NCBI GenBank assembly: GCA_002480085.1
Contig: DKPJ01000009.1
Coordinates: 321,169 to 385,168 of the forward strand
DNA length: 64,000 nt
Direction of reading: 5' to 3'
DNA from: Enterobacteriaceae bacterium UBA7338
Lineage (GTDB): Bacteria > Pseudomonadota > Gammaproteobacteria > Enterobacterales > Enterobacteriaceae
A model generated the notes under the pieces. It was not told the origin of the DNA, did no database searches, and saw only the letters and a list, made by a program, of their open reading frames with translations. The position numbers were made by a program, and so were the translations under genes. Below are positions 50,970 to 60,186 of the stretch, in pieces (within the stretch, counting starts at the first letter, position 1; each line of letters opens with the position of its first letter).

Positions 50970-51635
50970 ATGAGCATCTCCACCACGAAACGCCGCAATG
51001 AAGAAGTCAACGTTGGTCTTTCTGATCGTCGGAAAGCAGAGATTACAGCCCCAACGTTTGATCTGTTTGGTGAAACTTACACGTTTGTTAAGACTTTCTC
51101 TGGCACTGTAATTAATTCCAACCCAAGCAATAATCAGATCTGGGTAAAAACCGACGCTGGGGATGAGAAGCAGATTTCCGACTATGGTATCCCCTTCAGA
51201 AGTTCACACACTATTTATAAATACGAGCTGCACCAGTATAGTGAGGATGGTTCGTATAACGTGTATAAAGATGCACTTATCGTTAATAAGAACACGGGAG
51301 AACATGAAGTAAACTTAAACAGGAAAAAAGTTGTCATCCCCGCTTTTCTGACAATGCTGTTCCATAATGCTTCTACAGCATCGTATTACAGAGCAATGCC
51401 TGTTTCGAAACTATTCTCTATTGTTTTCATTTTACTTTGTGCTGCTGCACTTATTTCATTTCTCACATTGCCTTGGGGCTTTAAAGATGGATATGTGTGG
51501 GATGAGCACAAGTATATGTGGCTCACATATTTCCTATCAAGGATCGGAAGCTTCGTTTGTATCAAATGGATTAAAAGAAGAAGCGCTAGATTTGATCATG
51601 AAATCAGAAATCTTATCGATTTAGTAAAAAAATAA
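50970..51635 (+). CDS. Hypothetical protein with two C-terminal membrane helices
   Basis: A 221-residue protein. Its first 140 residues are soluble and beta-rich by appearance (FGETYTFVKTFSGTVI, NQIWVKTDAGDEKQISDYG); hydrophobic helices lie near 147-167 and 180-198. AAAGGAAC precedes the ATG. No family recognised. It sits between the mob operon and the recombinase genes, with its own terminator after it. Confidence 0.55.
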   Translation: MSISTTKRRNEEVNVGLSDRRKAEITAPTFDLFGETYTFVKTFSGTVINSNPSNNQIWVKTDAGDEKQISDYGIPFRSSHTIYKYELHQYSEDGSYNVYKDALIVNKNTGEHEVNLNRKKVVIPAFLTMLFHNASTASYYRAMPVSKLFSIVFILLCAAALISFLTLPWGFKDGYVWDEHKYMWLTYFLSRIGSFVCIKWIKRRSARFDHEIRNLIDLVKK

Positions 51636-51657
51636 AAAATATAAGCAACAAAGAGTT

Positions 51658-51686
51658 AGCCCGTAGATTCCTACTACGGGCTTTTA
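51658..51686 (+). terminator. Rho-independent terminator
   Basis: AGCCCGTAG-ATTCCTA-CTACGGGCT, a perfect 9-bp stem followed by TTTAAAA. It lies between the convergent 50970 gene and the genes of the recombinase cassette and may act in both directions. Confidence 0.85.
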
Positions 51687-51692
51687 AAATAA

Positions 51693-52106
51693 TTACAATC
51701 CATATTTTCTTTTCTTCTCTTTGATGGATAACGATCTTTTTAGGGTCGAAGCATCATATTTCCTTTTCTCATTAGCATAGACTTTCTCTGTTCGGCTACC
51801 ATTACTGACTATAAAGTTAATCAATGAAGAACATACATTTTTCATACGCTCTTTGTTGATCAAATCATCATCCAGTTTATTTATATGACTATAATATGAA
51901 AGTAGCAGAAAGGTTAAAACAACCTCCCTGTTGGAGAAGGTCATTTTTTCGATACCACTTTGGTATTTGATATAAAATCCTGCACAAAAAAGATATGATT
52001 GTTCGATAATTCGTTGCTCTGAGAAACCAGATTCAGCGAGTTTATCAACGAATCGATCAAGCAGTAATAGATACCTTTCCATTAAGTTAATATTTGTTTT
52101 ATCCAT
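51693..52106 (-). CDS. Hypothetical helical protein behind the recombinase cassette
   Basis: A 137-residue protein, mostly helical by appearance with a basic C-terminal tail (SLSIKEKKRKYGL). The ATG at 52106 has AAGGAT upstream. It lies 97 bp behind the small coiled-coil gene on the same strand, so it may be a fifth gene of that cassette or cargo. I do not recognise it. Confidence 0.5.
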   Translation of the reverse strand: MDKTNINLMERYLLLLDRFVDKLAESGFSEQRIIEQSYLFCAGFYIKYQSGIEKMTFSNREVVLTFLLLSYYSHINKLDDDLINKERMKNVCSSLINFIVSNGSRTEKVYANEKRKYDASTLKRSLSIKEKKRKYGL

Positions 52107-52203
52107 AATATGCATCCTTGCAATAGTGAAATTTTGTCGTCCTGACAAGAAAATAAATAACATAATATTTTACCATGTCAATAGCTAAAACCTATCAATT
52201 CTA

Positions 52204-52602
52204 TTAAAGGTATTTTGCAGGTAATGGATTATTAAGTTCTTCAATCGTTATTTGTTTAAGGTGAGCATTATAAAGCCACACTTTGAACTGTTCTAAATAG
52301 CGTTCATTTAATGCCTTCAAAGCTTCATTTTCTGCTTCAAGTCTTCTAATTCGTTGAGAAGCCACTTTTAAATTAGCAGGTTTTACAGTGTGTATTGCAC
52401 CAGATTTGATAGTGGCTTTTTTCACACTGAAGCTTTCTGCAATCCTTACATGACTACTTAAGGATTGTCTTGATGGTCTTTTCCCAATAATCCTTACTAA
52501 CCTGTCGCACAAAGCGTCCCAAGTTAGTTTTTCATCTATAGACCATGTGTTAATAACATCTACAATCTTCTTCTCATGATAACCATTTATATGCTTAGCC
52601 AT
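52204..52602 (-). CDS. Small coiled-coil protein of the recombinase trio (TnpC/GinD-like)
   Basis: A 132-residue basic protein. The first half (WSIDEKLTWDALCDRLVRIIGKRPSRQSLSSHVRIAESF) looks like a DNA-binding helical domain and the second half has a coiled coil (RIRRLEAENEALKALNERYL). Such a small protein follows the tyrosine recombinases in Tn554-type (TnpC) and tripartite-integrase (GinABCD) elements, where it is an accessory recombination factor. Its ATG comes directly after the stop of the third recombinase, so translation is coupled. Confidence 0.72.
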   Translation of the reverse strand: MAKHINGYHEKKIVDVINTWSIDEKLTWDALCDRLVRIIGKRPSRQSLSSHVRIAESFSVKKATIKSGAIHTVKPANLKVASQRIRRLEAENEALKALNERYLEQFKVWLYNAHLKQITIEELNNPLPAKYL

Positions 52603-54234
52603 TTATTCTCCTTTTTTTATTCTCTTATGGAATTCATACCATCTATCAGCATTTATGTTCCCATCATTTTTATCATACAGTGTTCTTTTTAAAATTTTAT
52701 CGTGAATGTTTGAAATCGTTTCGTTATCTAAACCAGAATTCTCAATCGGATAATGTTCACACGGCTTAAACGCATATGAGTGCTTGCAGTAGCCATGTTT
52801 TGATACAAGTACTGCACCACTACTAAGTGAATCAAACTCGTCAAGATCCACCACTGGAATATCCTTTTTTCTGTGCTCATTAACACACACTGATAACTTT
52901 TGTTCTCTTATTGCTTTAGACATTTGAAGATGCGATCTGTGGTCATAAGAAACATTTTGAGAAATAAGCTTACGTCCAGACCAGCGAGCAATACTAAATT
53001 CATCCATACCATTTATTTGAGCAAATGTGTTAAGAAGATGCCTCAGTTGATGTGTTCTCAGCAAATATGGGCTACCATCTTCATTTATATAACCATGTCT
53101 TTTAAAGATATTAAAATGTCCTTTTATATAATCAGAATCAACAATGTCAGTTTTAAAAAAACTCATTGTAGGTCTGAATAACTTATCTAACATTTTCTTT
53201 TTGTTTTGATTTAACTGTCCTTCAGTTAACAAGCAAAGCGCATTAGAATATTCAATTTTCTTCTCTCTATCATACCAAGGGAAATCTTGAGGTATATTCT
53301 CTTTAAGGGTTCCCATCGTTGAATTAGAGTGATTTTTCTGAATTTCAGCAGCCAATAACCTCGCTTGACTTGATAATTCTTTTAATCTGGTAATTGCCTT
53401 TTTAGCTACAGGTATCATTAGAGTTGGAATCCATTTTATATTACCTTCATACCCTTTTGCTGAAAAAAATCTCAAACCGTATCTTTGAATGCCCTTTCCA
53501 TCACATTCTGTAATTTCACAATCCGCTGGCAAAGCTAAAATTTCTGATATCCTACTCGGTGCGCACATAAGTAAAGCAAGCACAGATGTAGTAAATATGT
53601 CTCTTAAAGATAATTGTTCATCCCTCTTTGAAAAAATCTCAGCAATCGCAATAACTGATTTGATATCAGGCAATCTAGAATGGCCTTCCAGTGTAGAATC
53701 ATAACCAGTCCAAGACTGAGTAATCCTATACCTAATTGGGTTTACCCAAAATAAATAAGATAAATTAGTCATGTTATTATCACTTAGAAATGAACTCAAT
53801 TTCTCAAGTTCTTTTCCAATAGAAAATGCGTGTGCTTTAGAATACTTTTCAGAGGCTATTCTTATGCATTCATCAAAAACTGAATTGTTGCAATAGCTTA
53901 CATTAGCTTCCATATTGATTTTCAGTAAAACGAATTCTACAATCTTCAACATTGATAATGTTGAGTGTTTCGTCTTAGCTTTATTGAATGAATGCACATG
54001 CAACATATATGCTTTAGCAAAATTAATAAAACTATCATCTAAGCGTTCCTTGCTGCTGAGGTTGTTTTTTAAGTTAAACTTAGTAAATCTATATAAACCT
54101 TTCCATTTATTGCTTTCCCAGGAAGTTGTTAAATTATTATTAGAAATGGTATCCTTACAAAACTCGATGAACTTAATAATATTATAGTGTGGGTTGTTTA
54201 TATTACTTGGTTCAAAAATAAATATATTATTCAT
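52603..54234 (-). CDS. Tyrosine recombinase, third of the trio
   Basis: A 543-residue integrase-type protein. The catalytic region shows Arg I in CAPSRISEILALP, HQLRH (His/Arg II) in RTHQLRHLLNTFAQ and a Tyr in QNVSYDHRS. It is followed by a C-terminal extension with HGYCKHSYAFKPCEHYP, a Cys/His cluster likely to bind zinc, as in TnpB of Tn554. Its ATG overlaps the preceding stop by one base (TAATG). Functions with the two upstream recombinases in insertion and excision of the element. Confidence 0.8.
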   Translation of the reverse strand: MNNIFIFEPSNINNPHYNIIKFIEFCKDTISNNNLTTSWESNKWKGLYRFTKFNLKNNLSSKERLDDSFINFAKAYMLHVHSFNKAKTKHSTLSMLKIVEFVLLKINMEANVSYCNNSVFDECIRIASEKYSKAHAFSIGKELEKLSSFLSDNNMTNLSYLFWVNPIRYRITQSWTGYDSTLEGHSRLPDIKSVIAIAEIFSKRDEQLSLRDIFTTSVLALLMCAPSRISEILALPADCEITECDGKGIQRYGLRFFSAKGYEGNIKWIPTLMIPVAKKAITRLKELSSQARLLAAEIQKNHSNSTMGTLKENIPQDFPWYDREKKIEYSNALCLLTEGQLNQNKKKMLDKLFRPTMSFFKTDIVDSDYIKGHFNIFKRHGYINEDGSPYLLRTHQLRHLLNTFAQINGMDEFSIARWSGRKLISQNVSYDHRSHLQMSKAIREQKLSVCVNEHRKKDIPVVDLDEFDSLSSGAVLVSKHGYCKHSYAFKPCEHYPIENSGLDNETISNIHDKILKRTLYDKNDGNINADRWYEFHKRIKKGE

Positions 54235-55544
54235 TATGTTCTCCAGGGGTTGAATTTTTTACAAGATAAACATTTAAATTCCTCTTTCGTATCTTCTAAT
54301 AATAAAAATGAATCTAAAACATACTTGATAAAAAAGTTCTTGTTTTCATCAATCTCTACGCCCATAAGTATATTAGATAAGGGGTTAAAAAATGCACTTA
54401 GTTTCTTATCGATATCATAAACACTGTCAGGATTATTTTTTATATAAATCATAGAAGAGTTTGCTGATTTATGATCTAACGCTTTAGCAATCACCTCAAT
54501 TGAGGCTCCTTCATTAGCCAGTCGACTCCCTAATGTATATCTGAATCTTCTGGCATTAAGCTCTATATAGCTGTTAGTCCTTTCTGATCTAACATCGAAT
54601 TTTGAAGGAAAGCGTTTTAATAGCTTTGACATGACTGAATTTTTCATATGGAAAAAATCTGTTGTTAAATCAGATAGAAACTCCTCAATTATTTTTATTT
54701 CCGTAATCTTGTCTAAATCCATGAAGATTGGCAATTCGCCTCTATAGTTATTAATCCCAACACTAAATTTATCTTCTACAAACACCTGATTTTCATCAAT
54801 TAGCATTGATAAGCTGTCATACAAAAACTTTTCTATCATTACCATGTTAAATTCATTTCTGAATGATTTCCTTTGTTTTACTTTTGGTACATTTAAAAAA
54901 TACCCTTTCTCATTTTTAATGAGATCCTTAGCTTTTAGAGAGATTAATTGTAATGGCCTTCTTCCTGTTATTGCCAACAGAAGAATATAACAATATAAGA
55001 AGCGTTGAATTTTCTTCTGAAGATAAAATTTGCTAACAGAGTTAAGGATATAATTTAGTTCCGTTTCAGTTAAAGGTCCTTTATTTGGATCTCGTCTTTT
55101 AACTGCCTCTCCTGTTTGGTTTGGAATTATTTTTATTTTCTCCAACATTCTAAGGGCAGTCGCTTCTACTCCAGGGTAATTGAGTTTTTTCCATTTAGTG
55201 ATGAAGGCCTTAACTATGTTTAGCTTGTAGTTTCTCGCTGAACCTAAATAAACATTCAATTGATATATGGCTTTGCCATCAATAGTATCGATAGTCATCG
55301 CACCAAACCACTTATAAAATAGATTGTTAATACTTTGAATATAAAAAGAACTATATTCAGACGCATAGTAAGCCAATGTTTTTAAGTAGCTAAGTTTCAT
55401 TTTTGTAGGCATTCTATCTACAACTTTATGAGGGTATACGCAGTTTTCTTTATCCAGTTGCCATTTCTTATCTGACAGTTTGAAACTATACCTGTTCATC
55501 TTAGCAAAAAAGATTTGCTCACTTTCAATACATTTGTTTTCCAT
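54234..55544 (-). CDS. Tyrosine recombinase, second of the trio
   Basis: A 436-residue integrase-type protein. Catalytic-type segments are TGRRPLQLISLKAKD (Arg I), NARRFRYTLGSRLANEG (Arg II, with Arg in place of the usual first His) and LDHKSANSSMIYIKN (His and Tyr). The C-terminus has the CLSCKKFNPW pair of Cys. The ATG at 55544 has GGAG six bases upstream and lies one base behind the stop of the first recombinase. Confidence 0.8.
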   Translation of the reverse strand: MENKCIESEQIFFAKMNRYSFKLSDKKWQLDKENCVYPHKVVDRMPTKMKLSYLKTLAYYASEYSSFYIQSINNLFYKWFGAMTIDTIDGKAIYQLNVYLGSARNYKLNIVKAFITKWKKLNYPGVEATALRMLEKIKIIPNQTGEAVKRRDPNKGPLTETELNYILNSVSKFYLQKKIQRFLYCYILLLAITGRRPLQLISLKAKDLIKNEKGYFLNVPKVKQRKSFRNEFNMVMIEKFLYDSLSMLIDENQVFVEDKFSVGINNYRGELPIFMDLDKITEIKIIEEFLSDLTTDFFHMKNSVMSKLLKRFPSKFDVRSERTNSYIELNARRFRYTLGSRLANEGASIEVIAKALDHKSANSSMIYIKNNPDSVYDIDKKLSAFFNPLSNILMGVEIDENKNFFIKYVLDSFLLLEDTKEEFKCLSCKKFNPWRT

Positions 55545-55545
55545 A

Positions 55546-56751
55546 CTAAACTCCACTAATTATTTTACTTACTGATTTATAGACCTTTAGGACGACATCC
55601 TTCTCTTGTTGAAATATATATTTATAGTTGTATCTATCACACATTATTGACTCCTTTGACCAACCCATTAGATAATTCCTTAAATCTTTCCTTCTACTAT
55701 ATTCTAATTCAGCACCTTCTATTCCTTTAGAATACATATAATTCCAAGAGTGCCTTAACCTATGGCCTGAAAGATTATATAGCTCTGGACTTGCTCGTTT
55801 CAGTGTTGATATCACCTTCTCATAAGCTGAAATGCTTAAGGGTTCTCCTGCGTTTTTTCCGGTGCAATGAGCCACCAATAAGAAATTATGCTTTTTCCTT
55901 TTTGTCATTTTTTCTCTGCTATTGCTTATGTAATCAAAAATTTCACAGGCTAACTCATCAGATAACGGAATAACCCTTTCTCCAGTCTTTACTAATGGTT
56001 GATAAGATCTTCCATCTTCTTTTGAATCATGTCTTCTGACTACACTTAAAGTGTTGTCTCTGAGATCAAAATCATCTATTTTAAGATTGAGCAACTCTCC
56101 AGCCCTTAAACCTAAATTTAAGAGCAAAGTAAATATTAGTCTGTTCCTGACCTGTACTTCCTTATGGAAAGGGTTTTCAATCCCGCCAATTTCCAATAGA
56201 CGGAAAAGCACATTGATCTCTTCTTCGTTTAACGATTTTTCAGATATTTCATTCATATTCAATGAACTGTTTCTTGGAATATGTGCTCTGATACTTTCAA
56301 TAAATACTTCTACTTCATACTTTGCATAAATCCCCTTTGACGAATGAACTAATCCACATAACCACTTAAGGTAGCGTGAAAAAACGTGTACTCTATAACT
56401 AAAGGTTCTCTTCGCAATAAACTTATTACTTGCTGATTTTATATTTATAATTTTTTGTCTATCGAATCTTTGTTTCGCATATCTTACCAGATCATCTATT
56501 TCTGCAACACTGAGATACTTTTTAAGCTCAATTCTCTCAACTATATTAATTTTCCTACTATCTAAGAAATTACTAAAAATTAGTAAGTTAGTTGCAACTA
56601 TTTCCATAGTTGAGGCGGTTGCGCCTCTATTTCTTATGTCTGTAGTAAGAAATAGATTTTGATAGTAAGCTGGTAAATTACTATTTTTATCAAGGATCAG
56701 GCATCCTCGCTCCCCATTACTCATGATGAATTTCTTTACTTTATATCCCAT
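55546..56751 (-). CDS. Tyrosine recombinase, first of the trio
   Basis: A 401-residue integrase with an N-terminal SAM-like core-binding domain and a catalytic domain: LNLGLRAGELLNLKIDD (Arg I), SGHRLRHSWNYMYSKG (HxLRH) and GWSKESIMCDRYNY (Tyr). It leads the A-B-C-D gene set in one strand with no gaps, the mark of recombinase-in-trio or Tn554-like elements. GAGG precedes the ATG. These proteins are quite different from the P4-type integrase at the leuX end, so two separate recombination systems share the island. Confidence 0.82.
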   Translation of the reverse strand: MGYKVKKFIMSNGERGCLILDKNSNLPAYYQNLFLTTDIRNRGATASTMEIVATNLLIFSNFLDSRKINIVERIELKKYLSVAEIDDLVRYAKQRFDRQKIINIKSASNKFIAKRTFSYRVHVFSRYLKWLCGLVHSSKGIYAKYEVEVFIESIRAHIPRNSSLNMNEISEKSLNEEEINVLFRLLEIGGIENPFHKEVQVRNRLIFTLLLNLGLRAGELLNLKIDDFDLRDNTLSVVRRHDSKEDGRSYQPLVKTGERVIPLSDELACEIFDYISNSREKMTKRKKHNFLLVAHCTGKNAGEPLSISAYEKVISTLKRASPELYNLSGHRLRHSWNYMYSKGIEGAELEYSRRKDLRNYLMGWSKESIMCDRYNYKYIFQQEKDVVLKVYKSVSKIISGV

Positions 56752-57130
56752 TTTGACCTCATTCTTTACAAATTAATATCACTCTCACTTATTAAATATA
56801 TTCCAATTCAAAATAATTCAAATTTTTTACAATGACTTTAGTTTATTTGGTATATATATTAATGGCTTGAAAAAATTTATTTGACGTCAAATAAACAGGT
56901 GCGGCTAGTAAATCGTATCCATACCCGATATTAAGAAAACTATCTCTAAGTCTTATAGCAAAAGCTCTGCCAGAAAAAAGGTAAAGAATTACGTCAAATA
57001 TATTCATTTTTTCAGATGCAAACTTTACAAAGCCTCTTTTTTTTTACCCACTACGTAAACTCATAAGATCTGTAAATTTCTTTTTTTAATACATTATCAA
57101 TAGTTAAAAAGCGATGAAGCAGCATTTCTG
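56752..57130. promoter_or_regulatory. Control region of the recombinase trio
   Basis: A 379-bp AT-rich region upstream of the trio and downstream of the AlpA gene. It has a perfect 20-bp palindrome, TTTATTTGACGTCAAATAAA (56876-56895), and a further half-site ACGTCAAATA at 56991-57000. Such symmetry suggests a binding site for a dimer, perhaps an operator or the end of the nested element. No gene seen. Confidence 0.55.
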
Positions 57131-57334
57131 TTAAGCGACATGCTTTCTTGAATTTTCGATAATTAATTGAATCCATTCATCGATTTCGCTTTCGACAAAA
57201 GCGGTAGCGCGAACACCGATCTTTACTGGCTGTGGGAACCGATTTTGGCTGATAAGACGATAGATCCACGCTTTACCAAATCCAGTTTTCTTCATGACTT
57301 CTGGTAAACGGATGAGACGAGCTTGATTTTCCAT
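57131..57334 (-). CDS. alpA: AlpA-family excisionase/regulator
   Basis: A 67-residue AlpA-type protein with the MerR-like winged helix: LIRLPEVMKKTGFGKAWIYRLI, FPQPVKIG and AVFVESEIDEWI-like end (ATAFVESEIDEWIQ). AlpA proteins act as regulators of the neighbouring P4-type integrase and as excisionases. The ATG at 57334 follows GAGGA at good spacing; a longer frame upstream has no family sequence. Confidence 0.88.
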   Translation of the reverse strand: MENQARLIRLPEVMKKTGFGKAWIYRLISQNRFPQPVKIGVRATAFVESEIDEWIQLIIENSRKHVA

Positions 57335-57454
57335 ATGTATGTCCTCTGTTGTGTCTACAGGGCTACAGTACAAATGAATTTCGAATGGATGAAGCGAGAT
57401 TACGAACATCAGAGCCATCCCTGGCTCGAAACTATGAGTCTCTGGAGATTCATA

Positions 57455-58324
57455 TCACTCAGAGTCTGAGAGTTTCATAACATCCGAAACCCTCATTTCT
57501 TTAACATGCTGATTTTTATTGATAAAAAAGTTAAATTGCCTTAAAAAATCAATTTCTACAGTTTTCATTGCGAAAGGCCGATCAGCATCTCTTATATGAT
57601 ATCCTTGGCGAATCGCCTTATCATCATCTTCATCCGTGTATAGCAATCGAGATAATCTGTCGTCTGACAGAAGTACTTTTTTTCTTTCTGACCATGCGAG
57701 CAAATCAAGCATAGGGATAATTCGATAGCTAATTAATTTTTTTATTGCCCCATAACCAAATCTGACTGCATCAAGTGGTGCAGGTTTAACGCCTTTTACT
57801 TTTCGCCATTGTGGTAATGATACTCGCAGGGCCTCAGCTATCTCATCATCGCTCCCACCCGCAAGATCGATTTCTAACATAATCGTAGTAGGAAACTGTT
57901 CAGGAATTTTTTCGGAAATATATTCATTTTCAATAGTGGAATCAATTTTATATTGTTCTGTATTTGCTCTAATGAATAAAGCCTTTCTCATACAATCAAA
58001 ACTGATATTTGCTATTCGATCAACAGTAGTAATAAAAAAGTATGGGGGTTGATATAATTTATTTTCGGCATCCATATAATTTAAGTGCTTCTCTTTGATA
58101 AGAAAAGGATCACCATCCAATATCTGCATATAATTTTTCAATACTGTTTTCTGCATTCCTTCTTCTATTACTGGTTTGAAAAAATAGGTTCTCGCCCATA
58201 TTTCATGGTAAAGCATATTAATAGAAATGTTTTCAAACTCTCGATATTTGTCCAAATCAAACCACGTTTTCACTGCTTTGGTGTCTTCTGATGTCCAACT
58301 ATTCATTTTTACCCAAGATTTCAT
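57455..58324 (-). CDS. DUF6387 family protein
   Basis: A 289-residue protein starting MKSWVKMNSWTSEDTKAVKTWF, with CGGAGTG in front. It resembles the DUF6387 family, soluble proteins found next to phage-type integrases in tRNA-linked islands; the function is unknown. The gene sits between the integrase and alpA on the same strand, the usual place, so it may take part in integration or control of the element. Confidence 0.7.
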   Translation of the reverse strand: MKSWVKMNSWTSEDTKAVKTWFDLDKYREFENISINMLYHEIWARTYFFKPVIEEGMQKTVLKNYMQILDGDPFLIKEKHLNYMDAENKLYQPPYFFITTVDRIANISFDCMRKALFIRANTEQYKIDSTIENEYISEKIPEQFPTTIMLEIDLAGGSDDEIAEALRVSLPQWRKVKGVKPAPLDAVRFGYGAIKKLISYRIIPMLDLLAWSERKKVLLSDDRLSRLLYTDEDDDKAIRQGYHIRDADRPFAMKTVEIDFLRQFNFFINKNQHVKEMRVSDVMKLSDSE

Positions 58325-58435
58325 TAATGCCACTCCGTTGTAAAAAGTTTTACTTCGTAATAGCACATAAATCGCAAATAAAAAAATGGCGTCTCAATTG
58401 GTTATTGAATACGCCATTTTACTCATAAAAATCAG

Positions 58436-59683
58436 TTAGTTATTAAAATCAAAAGGTGCAATTCTTCTCTTAGTTGTTTCATCAAGATAATCAGCCCACC
58501 ATTGCAACATCAACCTACGCTCATCCAAATGCTCAGCTTTATGAATGTATGCGGCACGAACGGAGTTCCGCTCCTGATGGCTCATTTGCCTCTCAACAGC
58601 ATCTCTCGACCACTTTCCTGACTCGATCAAAGCACTACAAGCCATCGCTCTAAAACCATGCCCACATACCTCAACGGTTGTGTCATAACCCATCGACCTG
58701 AGCGCCTTGTTCACTGTGTTTTCGCTCATAGGTTTTCTGAAATCATGATCGCCAATGAATACCAGGTCGCATTCGCCGCTGATTTCTCTGATGGCTTTTA
58801 GAAGTTCTAAAGCCTGACGACTTAACGGCACGAGGTGTGGGGTCTTCATTTTTGAACCTCGATGGGAATGTTTGACTCCTGGCAATGGCTCGCGTTCTCC
58901 AGGGATAGTCCACATCGCATTTTCAAAGTCGATCTCCGACCATCTTGCGAATCGGAGTTCACTGGAACGGATAAAAATGAGCAATGTCAGCTTCACAGCT
59001 AATTTAGTAAGTTTCCTACCTTTAAAGCTTTCAATGCGCTCTAAAAGCTCTGAGAACCTATCAAATGGTAAGGCTGGTCTGTGGGTTCGTTTCGCAACTG
59101 TAATTGCCCCAGACATATCTTGTGCTGGATTGTAGTCAATTAAGCCATTCTGGACGGCATATCGCATTACTGCCGTAGTCCTTTGCTGTAGTCGGGAAGC
59201 AACTTCCAGTCGTCCAGAAGCTTCAACGGCCTTGATAGGGGCGATAAGATCTCTGGTATTAAGCTCGGATATTTTTCTTTTACCAATAGCAGTAAAGAGA
59301 CCATCCTCCATGCTTTTTAGAACTCTTTCGCTGTGAGAATCTGACCATTTCCTTTTACAGGCAGTATGCCAGTCCCTTGCAACAGCTTCGAATGTCAGGG
59401 CTTCGCTTTGCTCAATCTTATCTGCTTTTTTCTTTTCAGAAGGATCGATACCATCAGATACCAACTTTTTGGCTTCATCTCGCTTCCTGCGGGCTTCACC
59501 AAGAGAGACCATTGGGTAAACACCCAATGCTAAAACTTTCTGTTTGCCCCCGAAACGGTATTGGAGTCGCCAGTACTTTGAACCATTGGGGTTGATCAGC
59601 AGGTGCATACCCTGCCCATCTGTGAGTTTGAAAGGTTTATCGGAGGGCTTTGTTGTTCGAACTTTGATATCAGTGAGTGCCAT
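58436..59683 (-). CDS. P4-type tyrosine integrase of the leuX island
   Basis: A 415-residue integrase. The N-terminal DUF4102 arm-binding domain begins MALTDIKVRTTKPSDKPFKLTDG. The catalytic residues are Arg in FIRSSELRFARW, the His/Arg pair in CGHGFRAMACSAL, His in MSHQERNSVRAAY and the Tyr in that same AAYIHKAEH stretch. It lies 190 bp from the 3' end of leuX and points away from the tRNA, as in IntB-type elements at leuX. It would recombine the island with the 18-bp sites at 43401 and 59879. Confidence 0.93.
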   Translation of the reverse strand: MALTDIKVRTTKPSDKPFKLTDGQGMHLLINPNGSKYWRLQYRFGGKQKVLALGVYPMVSLGEARRKRDEAKKLVSDGIDPSEKKKADKIEQSEALTFEAVARDWHTACKRKWSDSHSERVLKSMEDGLFTAIGKRKISELNTRDLIAPIKAVEASGRLEVASRLQQRTTAVMRYAVQNGLIDYNPAQDMSGAITVAKRTHRPALPFDRFSELLERIESFKGRKLTKLAVKLTLLIFIRSSELRFARWSEIDFENAMWTIPGEREPLPGVKHSHRGSKMKTPHLVPLSRQALELLKAIREISGECDLVFIGDHDFRKPMSENTVNKALRSMGYDTTVEVCGHGFRAMACSALIESGKWSRDAVERQMSHQERNSVRAAYIHKAEHLDERRLMLQWWADYLDETTKRRIAPFDFNN

Positions 59684-59872
59684 CAGTTGATACCTCCGTT
59701 GTTGGTACCAAAATCAATCGAACCGGGAATACCATCAGTTATACCATCATCGGTTGGTATATGTTCAAGGAATTGAGTAGACGTGAACAGACTAAGCCAA
59801 GTCAGAAACTCGCTTAACTTACTGTTTTTGTGGACTAAAGTAGACGTTAGTAGACTTGAAAAAAGCTTTTTA

Positions 59873-59957
59873 TGGTGCCGAAGGCCGGACTCGAACCGGC
59901 ACGTATTTCTACGGTTGATTTTGAATCAACTGCGTCTACCGATTTCGCCACTCCGGC
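59873..59957 (-). tRNA. leuX: tRNA-Leu (anticodon CAA)
   Basis: An 85-nt class II tRNA including the encoded CCA. The anticodon arm GTTGA-TTCAAAA-TCAAC gives anticodon CAA. The long variable arm (CGTAGAAATACG), T arm GCCGGTTCGAGTCCGGC and the acceptor pairing GCCGGAG/CTTCGGC, with one mispair-tolerant position, are visible. It decodes UUG leucine codons. leuX is a well-known island integration site; the 3' part doubles as the attachment site and is restored by the island. Confidence 0.96.
59879..59896. other. Attachment site inside leuX
   Basis: CGAAGGCCGGACTCGAAC in the T arm and acceptor end of leuX, repeated exactly at 43401-43418 in the same orientation. It is the tRNA-side border of the integrated island. 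Confidence 0.9.
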
Positions 59958-60186
59958 ACTGAAGAGGTATGCGGAAAACTTCGAGAATTATACCCGTCGC
60001 ACGCTACCATGCAAGCGCCAGCGTACTCAGACCTAGCTAAGTGTTGAAAAAAACAGCGGTAATCACAGTTCCTTGCAGTACCCCTCCTTCCCTCATTCTC
60101 CTTTCCCATCTCGCACCTTCCGCCCATGCGCCGCCCTACCCCATGCTCTACACTTCCTACTCAACGCTGAACCTGAGGAAACCACA

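Noticed and set aside
48764..51663. The inverted 10-mer GGGCTAACTC as ends of a transposable mob unit
   Set aside because: The match stops at 10 bp and the right copy is part of a terminator stem; no target duplication is seen, so chance is likely.
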